From: an uncultured Curtobacterium sp.
GTDB lineage: Bacteria > Actinomycetota > Actinomycetes > Actinomycetales > Microbacteriaceae
Direction: 5' to 3'
NCBI GenBank assembly: GCA_913778205.1
Contig: CAJYUW010000015.1
Coordinates: forward strand, 1-51,123
Length of the DNA stretch: 51,123 bases
Shown here: in pieces, positions 42,027 to 48,840 of the stretch
How positions within the stretch are numbered: the stretch's first letter is position 1
Layout: each line of letters opens with the position of its first letter
Notes under the pieces: model-generated
Told to the model about the DNA's origin: nothing
Database searches by the model: none
What the model saw: only the letters and a program-made list of their open reading frames with translations
Program-made: the position numbers and the translations under genes

Positions 42027-43694
42027 GTGGCAACAACGACGACACAGGCGCTGCCGGACTCCGGCCTCAAGCGCAACGTCGGCTTCATCGGGCTCATCTG
42101 GGCGTCGACCGGCTCGATCATCGGATCCGGTTGGCTCTTCGGCTCGCAGGAAGCCCTGAAGACGGCGGGTCCCGCCGCGATCATCTCGTGGCTCATCGGC
42201 GGTGTGGCCGTCCTGGTCCTCGCCCTCGTGCACGCCGAACTCGGCGGCATGTTCCCGATCGCGGGCGGCACGGCACGGTTCCCGCACATCGCCTTCGGCG
42301 GCATCGCGGGCGCCTCCTTCGGCTGGTTCTCGTGGTTGCAGTCCGTCACCGTCGCCCCGATCGAGGTCGAGGCGATGATCAAGTACGCGCAGCATTGGCA
42401 GTTCGCGCACCCGTGGTTGCACACCGTCGTCGTGGACGGGGAGACCCAGCAACTCCTGACCGGCTCGGGCATCGCGGTCGCGATCGTCCTCATGGCGGTC
42501 GTCACGGTGGTCAACCTGCTGAGTGTCCGGATCCTCGCGAACACGAACTCGGCCGCGACCTGGTGGAAGGTCGCCATCCCCCTGCTGGTCATCATCGTGC
42601 TGGCGTTCAGCGGCTTCCACGGCAGCAACTTCACCGCGGCCGACGGGTTCCTGCCGGGCGGGGCGAAGGGCATCCTCGCGGCGGTGTCGACCTCCGGCAT
42701 CATCTTCGCGTTCCTCGGCTTCGAGCAGGCAGATCAGCTCGCGGGCGAGGCGAAGAACCCGAAGCGCGACATCCCCCGCGCGGTCATCGGCTCCGTGGTC
42801 ATCGGCCTCGTGATCTACCTCCTGCTGCAGGTCGTGTTCCTCGGCGCCCTGCAGTCCGGCGCGATCCAGGGATCGTGGGCGACCGCGGACTTCACGAAGT
42901 ACACCGGTCCGTTCGCCGACATCGCGATGGCCGCGGGCATCACCTGGCTCGCGGTGATCATCTTCATCGACGCGATCATCTCGCCCGGTGGCACGGGGCT
43001 GATCTACGTGACGGCGACCACCCGCATCTCGTACGGCCTGAGCCGGAACGGCTACTTCCCGAAGGCGTTCGAGTGGACGACCAAGGCCGGTGTGCCGTGG
43101 GTCGGCCTGGTCACGGCGTTCGTCGTCGGGTGCGCGTGCTTCGCGCCGTTCCCCTCGTGGCAGGGGCTCGTGAGCCTCATCACGAGCGCGTCCGTCCTCA
43201 TGTACGCCGGCGCGCCACTGGCCCTCGGCGCCTTCCGGAAGCGCATCCCCGACATCGAGCGTCCGTACCGGATGCCGGCAGCGGCGGTGTTCTCGCCGAT
43301 CGCCTTCATCGTGGCGAACCTCATCATCCTCTGGACCGGGTGGGACACGGACTGGAAGCTCGGCGTCGCGATCCTCATCGGCGCCGTCGTCATCGTCCTG
43401 AACAACGTGTTCCGCGGCGCCTCGAGCGTCCGCCCGCGATGGGACTGGAAGGCTGCGCAGTGGCTGCTGCCGTACCTGATCGGCATGGGGCTCATCGTGT
43501 TCCTCAGCGACTTCGGTCCGTTGACGCACCCGGTCTTCCCGCTCTGGGTCGACATCGTCGTGGTCGCGGTGTTCTCGCTCGTGGTCTACTACTGGGCTAT
43601 CAATTCCGCGAGCTCGCGGGAGGAGATCCTCCGCACCGCGGAGGACGTCCGCGAGGTCGAGGAGTCGAACGTGGTGGAGCCCGTCCACCACTGA
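42027..43694 (+). CDS. APC family amino acid permease
   Basis: A 555-residue amino acid-polyamine-organocation permease with about 12-13 membrane helices. Helix 1 has GLIWASTGSIIGSGWLFGSQEA, the unwound Gly-rich substrate site of the APC fold. SGIIFAFLGFEQADQLAGEAKNPKRDIPRAV is the helix 6 and following loop motif typical of the group. It is likely an amino acid importer; the substrate is not deducible. GTG at 42027 has AGGAG (42017-42021) five bases upstream. It is a single gene with its own leader and converges with the monooxygenase gene. Confidence 0.93.
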   Translation: MATTTTQALPDSGLKRNVGFIGLIWASTGSIIGSGWLFGSQEALKTAGPAAIISWLIGGVAVLVLALVHAELGGMFPIAGGTARFPHIAFGGIAGASFGWFSWLQSVTVAPIEVEAMIKYAQHWQFAHPWLHTVVVDGETQQLLTGSGIAVAIVLMAVVTVVNLLSVRILANTNSAATWWKVAIPLLVIIVLAFSGFHGSNFTAADGFLPGGAKGILAAVSTSGIIFAFLGFEQADQLAGEAKNPKRDIPRAVIGSVVIGLVIYLLLQVVFLGALQSGAIQGSWATADFTKYTGPFADIAMAAGITWLAVIIFIDAIISPGGTGLIYVTATTRISYGLSRNGYFPKAFEWTTKAGVPWVGLVTAFVVGCACFAPFPSWQGLVSLITSASVLMYAGAPLALGAFRKRIPDIERPYRMPAAAVFSPIAFIVANLIILWTGWDTDWKLGVAILIGAVVIVLNNVFRGASSVRPRWDWKAAQWLLPYLIGMGLIVFLSDFGPLTHPVFPLWVDIVVVAVFSLVVYYWAINSASSREEILRTAEDVREVEESNVVEPVHH

Positions 43695-43726
43695 GTCCGC
43701 CACCGGGTCGCCGGGGGCGACACGAG

Positions 43727-43774
43727 ACGGACGGGAGGCCCGTGGCGATGCCGCCACGGGCCTCCCGTCCGTCC
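43727..43774. terminator. Bidirectional terminator, best member of the GGACGGGAGGC family
   Basis: A perfect 22-bp stem: 43727-43748 (starts GACGGACGGGAGGC, then CCGTGGCG) pairs with 43753-43774 around the loop ATGC. It lies between the converging permease and monooxygenase genes. Confidence 0.88.
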
Positions 43775-43798
43775 GTCGGTCGCCCGGCGACCGCCCGG

Positions 43799-45124
43799 TC
43801 AGAAGTCGAACAGGTTCCCGCGGATCCCGCCGTCGCCGTACTCGCGGCGCAGCAGCCCCCGCTGCCGGAGCACGGGCACGAGGTCGCCGAGCATCCGGTA
43901 CACCTGCGCCGGGTGCAGGTCGCCCGAGAGGATGAAGCCGTCGTTGTCGGCGTCGGCACCGAGCTCCTCGGCGAAGTCGGCGAACTCCTCCGCCGTGCCG
44001 ACGAAGCCGTCACGGGTGCGGATCCGGCCGAGGCGGGCCTTCCGGGTCAGCAGCTCGCGGAGCGGTGCGTCCGGGGTGTCGCCGACGAGGCCGCGGATCG
44101 TCCCGGCGGACACGTGGTCGCCGAACGTCCCGTCCGGGATCGGCGCGTCGAGGTCGAGGGACAGCAGGTCCGTCTCGGAGTCGCTCGACCACGCCACGGC
44201 CGCGGCACGCAAGGCCTCGTCGCTCGGGTGCTCCGAAGCGGCGACAATCCGGTCGGCCTCCTCCGGGGAGGACACCACGACGGGCTTCAGGACGAACAGC
44301 ACCCGGATGTCGTCGGCGGACCGGCCGGCGTCCGAGGCGGCGGTGAGCACGCGGGCACGGTAGTCGCGGACCGCGGAGGCCGTCAGCGGCGCGAGGGCGA
44401 GCTGGACGTCCGAGTGAGTCCCGGCGAACCCGAGCCCGCGGCCGGATCCGCCGGGGGAGACGATCACCGGGTCGGTGTCGAGCGGCAGGGCGTTGAGCGG
44501 TCCGTCGGCGGTGAAGTACGCGCCCTCGTGGTGGAACGCGTCGAGGGCGTCCCCGTCCGCGAAGTGCCAGTCGGACGCGTTCCCGACGTACCCGGCACCC
44601 CGGGCGGAGTCGTCCGTTCCCCACGAGTGCCAGAGTCGACGGACGAGCTGCAGCCACTCCTCGGCCCGGTCGTACGCGGCGTCGTGCGGCAGCGGTGCGA
44701 GGCCGGCATGCCGCGCGCTGCCGGTGTCGGTGACGACGTTGAGGCCGAACCGGCCTCCCGACAGGTGCGCGAGCGTCGCGGCCTGCCGGGCGGCGAGGTA
44801 CGGCGGGGTGAACCCGGCGTTGATCGTCGGGGCGATGCCGAGGTGCTCCGTCGCTGCGAACAGGTAGGGCGCCAGCAGCAACGGATCGTGCTTCGGTCCG
44901 CCGTACGCCTGGCGGATGCGCAGGTCGAGCGTCGCGGGGTTCCCGAGCGAGATCGCGTCCTCGGCGATCACGAGGTCCATGCCGGCCTGCTCGAGCGCCC
45001 GGACTGACTGCTGGTACAGGTCCGGCTTCGTCCAGTCGTGGCCCCAGTGCCAGTCGTCGCGGCCCCACGCCTGCGGGCCGAACCCGCGCGAGAAGAAGTA
45101 CCCGAAGTGCTGCAGCTCGGCCAC
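43799..45124 (-). CDS. LLM-class flavin-dependent monooxygenase (NtaA/SnaA/DszA type)
   Basis: A 441-residue luciferase-like TIM-barrel monooxygenase that uses reduced FMN from a separate reductase. Family features: LQHFGYFFSRGFGPQAWG, AGMDLVIAEDAISLGNPATLDLRI, INAGFTPPYLAARQAATLAHLSGGRFGLNVVT and PVIVSPGGSGRGLGFAG. Members oxidise sulfur compounds, nitrilotriacetate or pristinamycin precursors. With metY directly upstream (two bases between stop and start) a sulfur-source role is likely, but this is inference. GTG start chosen because it follows the metY stop; the frame is open much further upstream without similarity. Confidence 0.88.
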   Translation of the reverse strand: MAELQHFGYFFSRGFGPQAWGRDDWHWGHDWTKPDLYQQSVRALEQAGMDLVIAEDAISLGNPATLDLRIRQAYGGPKHDPLLLAPYLFAATEHLGIAPTINAGFTPPYLAARQAATLAHLSGGRFGLNVVTDTGSARHAGLAPLPHDAAYDRAEEWLQLVRRLWHSWGTDDSARGAGYVGNASDWHFADGDALDAFHHEGAYFTADGPLNALPLDTDPVIVSPGGSGRGLGFAGTHSDVQLALAPLTASAVRDYRARVLTAASDAGRSADDIRVLFVLKPVVVSSPEEADRIVAASEHPSDEALRAAAVAWSSDSETDLLSLDLDAPIPDGTFGDHVSAGTIRGLVGDTPDAPLRELLTRKARLGRIRTRDGFVGTAEEFADFAEELGADADNDGFILSGDLHPAQVYRMLGDLVPVLRQRGLLRREYGDGGIRGNLFDF

Positions 45125-45126
45125 GG

Positions 45127-46602
45127 TCAGACCTCCTCGGCGATGACGTGCCCCTGCGGGACGGTGTGCGCGAGCGAGGCGACCTCCGAGGCGGGGGCGA
45201 GCCGTGCCTCCAGGCCGGTGTGGTGGGTGGGATCGACGCGACCGGCGCGGATCGCGGCGAACCCGCGGTCGAGGTCGCGGACCAGGTCTGCGACGTCCTC
45301 GATCCCGACCGACAGCCGGATCAGGCCGTCGCCGATGCCCTGCTCGGCGCGCTCCTCGGGCGTCCGGCCGGCGTGGGTCGTGGTCGCCGGGTGCAGGATG
45401 AGCGACCGCACGTCGCCCAGGTGGGTCATCCGGCTGAACAGCTCGACCGCGTTGATGAACGTCCGCGCGGCGGGCTCGCCGCCGGCGAGCGTGAACGCGA
45501 AGACGGAGCCGGCTCCGCGGGGCAGGTAGCGCTGGGCGAGGTCGTGGTACGGACTGGAGGCCAGGCCCGCGTGGTCGACGCTCGTCACCTCCGGCTGCTG
45601 GTCCAGGTACTCGGCGATCGCCAGCGCGTTCCCGCTGTGGCGCTCGACGCGCAGGCTCAGCGTCTCGATGCCCTGGCGGAGCAGGAAAGCGTTGAACGGC
45701 GACGGCGTCGGGCCGATCCGGGAGGCGATGACGTCGCGCGCGTACACGACGAACGCGCGGCTGCCGAAGCGTTCGACGTAGCTCTGCCCGCCGAGCGACC
45801 GCTCCGGACTCGTCAGGTGCGTCCACCGCTCGGGAGCGGCCGACCAGTCGAACGTGCCGCCGTCGACCACGACACCGCCGAGGCCGGCTCCGTGCCCGGA
45901 GAGGAACTTCGATGCCGAGTGCACGACGATGTCGGCACCGTGCTCGACCGGGCGGACCAGGTACGGGGTGGCGAGGGTGTTGTCGACGATCAGGGGGACA
46001 CCGGCGCGGTGTGCGGCGTCGGCCACACCCGTGATGTCGAGCACGTCGTTCTTCGGGTTCGGGATCGTCTCGGCGAAGAACGCCTTCGTGTTCGGTCGGA
46101 CCGCTGCGGCCCAGGCGTCGAGGTCGCGGGCGTCGGCGACGAAGTCGACCTCGATGCCGAGTCGGCCGAGGTTCTGCAGCAGCAGGCCGCGGGTGCCCTC
46201 GTAGATGCTGCGGGCGCTCACCACGTGGTCGCCCGCCTGCAGGAGCCCGAGGAACGCGACCGTCGCCGCCGCCTGTCCGCTGCCGACGAGGATCGCCTCC
46301 TCGCTGCGCTCGAGCAGGGCGATCCGGCGTTCGACGTCGGCGTTCGTCGGGTTGCCGAGGCGCGTGTACGTGTAGCCGTCGTCGGTGCCGGCGAAGCGGT
46401 CGCGGGCCTGGTCGAAGTCGTCGAAGAGGAAGCCCGAAGACATGTGGATCGCGGGCACCCGTGCTCCGTGCGCGGTGTCCGGCACGAAGCCGCCGTGCAC
46501 CTGCTCGGTCGTGAAGCCGTGCTCGGTCGTGAAGCCGTGCTCGGCCGGGTGGCCGTGCTCGCCCGGGTGGCCGTGCTCGCCCTGGTGCTCCTCGTTGCTC
46601 AT
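45127..46602 (-). CDS. O-acetylhomoserine sulfhydrylase / Cys-Met metabolism PLP enzyme
   Basis: A 491-residue member of the Cys/Met PLP family, most like MetY. PLP lysine in HSASKFLSGHGAGLGG; substrate region YTYTRLGNPTNADVERRIA and VDNTLATPYLVRPVEHGAD. The first 33 residues are unusual: four six-residue units (GEHGHP, AEHGFTTEHGFTTEQ) encoded by an 18-bp tandem repeat, with eight His. The family normally lacks this. ATG at 46602 has GGAGG six bases upstream, so the His-rich part is translated. It is the first gene of a two-gene unit with the flavin monooxygenase and likely makes homocysteine from sulfide or thiols. Confidence 0.92.
   Translation of the reverse strand: MSNEEHQGEHGHPGEHGHPAEHGFTTEHGFTTEQVHGGFVPDTAHGARVPAIHMSSGFLFDDFDQARDRFAGTDDGYTYTRLGNPTNADVERRIALLERSEEAILVGSGQAAATVAFLGLLQAGDHVVSARSIYEGTRGLLLQNLGRLGIEVDFVADARDLDAWAAAVRPNTKAFFAETIPNPKNDVLDITGVADAAHRAGVPLIVDNTLATPYLVRPVEHGADIVVHSASKFLSGHGAGLGGVVVDGGTFDWSAAPERWTHLTSPERSLGGQSYVERFGSRAFVVYARDVIASRIGPTPSPFNAFLLRQGIETLSLRVERHSGNALAIAEYLDQQPEVTSVDHAGLASSPYHDLAQRYLPRGAGSVFAFTLAGGEPAARTFINAVELFSRMTHLGDVRSLILHPATTTHAGRTPEERAEQGIGDGLIRLSVGIEDVADLVRDLDRGFAAIRAGRVDPTHHTGLEARLAPASEVASLAHTVPQGHVIAEEV
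46504..46575. repeat. 18-bp tandem repeat in the start of the MetY-like gene
   Basis: Four contiguous 18-bp units. The first two (46504-46521, 46522-46539) are identical; the next two differ at several bases and are nearly identical to each other. On the minus strand they encode His-rich hexapeptides. Confidence 0.88.
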
Positions 46603-46932
46603 GGTTCCTCCACCGGTCGTCGGGTGTCGGTACCCTCGCACGCCGCGACCGGTGGACCGTCGAATGCTGCGGTCGGTTACATGTGGCCGGTCCGATCGGG
46701 AGCCGGCTGCGGCGCAGTGGGTTGGCGGTGGGTGCGCGGTCGGAGCGTGGTGGGTGCCCGGGCGGAGCGTGGTGGGTGCCCTGCGCGCCTGGTGCTCTCC
46801 TGGTGGGTGCTCGCGTCTGCCTGATGCCTGCCTTGTTGGGTGCCCGGCGAGCGCCTGGCGCGTGCCTTGTTGGTGCCCGGCGTCTGCACGGCGCCGGGGG
46901 AGCGGCCCGGGGAGTGCTCCTGCGGGCGCGGG
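46603..46932. other. Repeat-rich gap between the MetY-like and NUDIX genes
   Basis: This 330-base gap has no gene I can support. About 46725-46895 contains degenerate direct repeats: CGGAGCGTGGTGGGTGCCC twice and CTTGTTGGGTGCCCGGCG twice with one base lost, among GGTGGGTGC words. Frames on both strands are open but only encode these repeats. The MetY promoter must be near its right-hand side, but I see no convincing boxes. Confidence 0.55.
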
Positions 46933-47541
46933 TCAGTCGTCGTGCACGGCGTCGCGTGCGGCCTGGTGCTCTGCTTCGCGTGTGGCCTGGTGCTCTGCTC
47001 CGCGTGCTGCGTCGCGTGCTGCGATCAGCCGGTGGGGGAACGTCGACGGGAGCGCGTCCGGGAGTGCCTCGACGGGGAACCACCGGACGTCGTCGCTCTC
47101 GTCGCTCACCGCGGTCGCGGCCGAAGGGTCCTCCGGGTCGACGAGCGCGACGAAGCCGACGTCCCAGTGTGCCGCGCAGACCCCGAACCCGCGGTGCAGG
47201 TCGTGCCGGTCGACGTCGACGACGGTGTCGTCGAGCAGTTCGAGACCGGCGATCCCGGACTCCTCGCGTGCTTCGCGGCGGGCGGCGTCGGCCAGGGAGG
47301 TGTCCTGCGGCTCCAGGTGACCGCCGACCTGCACCCAGAACCCGCCCTTCCGGTGCAGGCAGAGCAGGGTCCGTTCGAGGTCGGGGGAGAACACGAAGCA
47401 CGAGGCGGTGAGGTGCTCCGGACCGCCCTCGCGTCGGAGCGCGGTGTCACCGTGCTGCTCGACGAACCGGCGTGCCGCGGCGACCCCGGGCACGTCGTCG
47501 GGCGTCCGGGCGAGGGCGGTCGTCACGTCGTCGAGGCGCAT
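46933..47541 (-). CDS. NUDIX hydrolase
   Basis: A 202-residue NUDIX enzyme. The Nudix box is GGHLEPQDTSLADAARREAREESGI, with the REAREESG core intact. There is one extra residue and Asp for the first Glu, as in a frequent actinobacterial subgroup. It probably hydrolyses a nucleoside diphosphate-linked compound; the substrate is unknown. The C-terminal 28 residues are repeated ARDAARGAEHQATREAEHQA-like units encoded by 24-bp direct repeats. ATG at 47541; the upstream frame is open through the palindrome array but is not protein-like. Confidence 0.85.
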   Translation of the reverse strand: MRLDDVTTALARTPDDVPGVAAARRFVEQHGDTALRREGGPEHLTASCFVFSPDLERTLLCLHRKGGFWVQVGGHLEPQDTSLADAARREAREESGIAGLELLDDTVVDVDRHDLHRGFGVCAAHWDVGFVALVDPEDPSAATAVSDESDDVRWFPVEALPDALPSTFPHRLIAARDAARGAEHQATREAEHQAARDAVHDD

Positions 47542-47587
47542 CCGACCATGGTGGCAGGCCGACGGCGGTTGCGGGGGCGCGAACTGG

Positions 47588-47680
47588 TCGGGTCGGCGTG
47601 GTCGGGTCGGCGTGGTGGTCGGGTCGGCGGGTGGGCTGGCGTGGTGGTCGCCCCGGCGGGTGGGCTGGCGTGGTCGTCGG
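47588..47680. repeat. GT-rich minisatellite
   Basis: GGTCGGGTCGGCGT-type units occur three times, then CGGCGGGTGGGCTGGCGTGGT occurs twice. Strand asymmetry is strong (almost no A). Confidence 0.75.
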
Positions 47681-47682
47681 CG

Positions 47683-47882
47683 CGACACGTCCGTCGTCGT
47701 ACGACAGCGGTGGTGTCGTTGCCGAGCGCGTGCAACGTCGCGCGCGTGCAACTGTTGCGTGCGTTGACGAGCGACACGTCCGTCGTCGTACGACAGCGGT
47801 GGTGTCGTTGTCGCGCGCGTGCAACAGTTGCGTGCGCGACGAACGACACGTCCGTCGTCGTACGACAGCGGACGTGTCGTTC
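47683..47882. repeat. Tandem array of nested palindromes (three copies)
   Basis: The core GACACGTCCGTCGTCGTACG plus ACAGCGG is repeated at 47683, 47772 and 47844. Each copy holds the perfect palindrome GTCGTACGAC between inverted CGACAC and GTGTCG. The third copy is the most perfect: AACGACACGTCC (47843-47854) against GGACGTGTCGTT (47871-47882). The two spacers are related to each other and are themselves palindromic (GTGCAAC/GTTGCGTG). This looks like a clustered REP-type element. Confidence 0.88.
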
Positions 47883-47889
47883 GACAGCG

Positions 47890-47926
<37 letters not shown>

Positions 47927-47940
47927 GCCCGGCGTCCGCG

Positions 47941-48681
47941 TCAGACGAGCGCTCGGACGCCCGCGACCACCGTCTCCCACGACTCGACGAGCGGGCCCCG
48001 GGCGAGCCACACCGCGACGCCGTTCACCGCGACGAAGAGCACGAACCACACCGCCGCCGGCACCCGCATCTCGGCGGCCGCGATGTGGAAGTCCGTCTGC
48101 ACCGGGGCGCCAGTCAGGAGCCACCGTGCGACCTGCACCACCGATCGCAGCCCGTCGACCACGAAGACCGCGCCGACCGCCGCGACGACGAGCACGGTCA
48201 GGTCCGACGGCCGGACGGCCACCCAGAGCGCGAGCATGTCGAAGACGACCACGACGAGCAACCCGAACCAGTTCCGCACGAACAGCAGCGCGACCACGCC
48301 CACGACCCCGAGCACGGCGACCGGCAGCCACCGGGCCCCGTGCAGGACCCCCGTCACGAGGAGCGCACCAGCCCACAGCGGCGCGCTGTAGCCCGCGTAC
48401 AGGTTGAGCACGCGAACGAGCCACCGGATCGCGCCCGGGACGCGGCCGAGCTGCACCCAGGCCTCGCCGGAACCGTCCGCGTGCAGGTCGATGCGACGGA
48501 TCCGGCCGCCGAACGGCACCACCACGACGACGTGTCCGACCTCGTGGACGATCGTGGTCGCGATGCGGGCCGCCCGACCGACGACGGGCACGAAGGGCAG
48601 GACGGCCCCCACGAGCAGGGCGACGAAGACGAGGGGCGGGGCTGTGGTGGTCAAGCGACCAGCATGGCAGCCCCACCCCAC
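47941..48681 (-). CDS. M50-like membrane metallopeptidase
   Basis: A membrane protein of up to 246 residues. The zinc site HEVGH lies in TIVHEVGHVVVVVPFGGRI, right after the first hydrophobic segment. Six or so further hydrophobic helices follow (including PVAVLGVVGVVALLFV and WFGLLVVVVFDMLALWV). An FDML motif provides a possible third ligand, as in site-2 proteases and the DUF/M50B family typical of actinobacteria. Substrate unknown. The start is uncertain: GTG at 48681 gives MGWGCHAGRL, while TTG at 48654 gives MTTTAPPLVFVALL, which resembles relatives better. Confidence 0.8.
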   Translation of the reverse strand: MGWGCHAGRLTTTAPPLVFVALLVGAVLPFVPVVGRAARIATTIVHEVGHVVVVVPFGGRIRRIDLHADGSGEAWVQLGRVPGAIRWLVRVLNLYAGYSAPLWAGALLVTGVLHGARWLPVAVLGVVGVVALLFVRNWFGLLVVVVFDMLALWVAVRPSDLTVLVVAAVGAVFVVDGLRSVVQVARWLLTGAPVQTDFHIAAAEMRVPAAVWFVLFVAVNGVAVWLARGPLVESWETVVAGVRALV

Positions 48682-48736
48682 GAGCGGGCTCCACGGCCAG
48701 CGCCCCGCGAGGGAACAGCCAGGCCCCGGACAGGGA

Positions 48737-48826
48737 TCAGGTTGAGAGTGCCCAGGCGACGACCACCGCGGTCGCGGAGAAGGTCAGCCCGGCGAGGACG
48801 GCGAGGAACACCGTCAGACGGTTCAC
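48737..48826 (-). CDS. Tiny membrane protein downstream of glmS
   Basis: A 29-residue frame encoding one hydrophobic helix: MNRLTVFLAVLAGLTF then SATAVVVAWALST. It starts with GTG 14 bases after the glmS stop and has a short Asn-Arg head before the helix, the usual topology of small single-pass proteins. It is too short for confident homology. It could be a real small protein translated after glmS or a chance frame. The upstream CAGG is a weak ribosome site. Confidence 0.5.
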   Translation of the reverse strand: MNRLTVFLAVLAGLTFSATAVVVAWALST

Positions 48827-48840
48827 GCGCTGGTGCCTGG

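Noticed and set aside
47542..47751. Upstream extension of the NUDIX protein by 70 residues
   Set aside because: The added part translates the palindrome array and minisatellite; the ATG at 47541 gives a normal NUDIX protein.
47683..47882. Possible CRISPR array
   Set aside because: There are only three units, the repeats are long nested palindromes, the spacers are related to each other and there are no cas genes.
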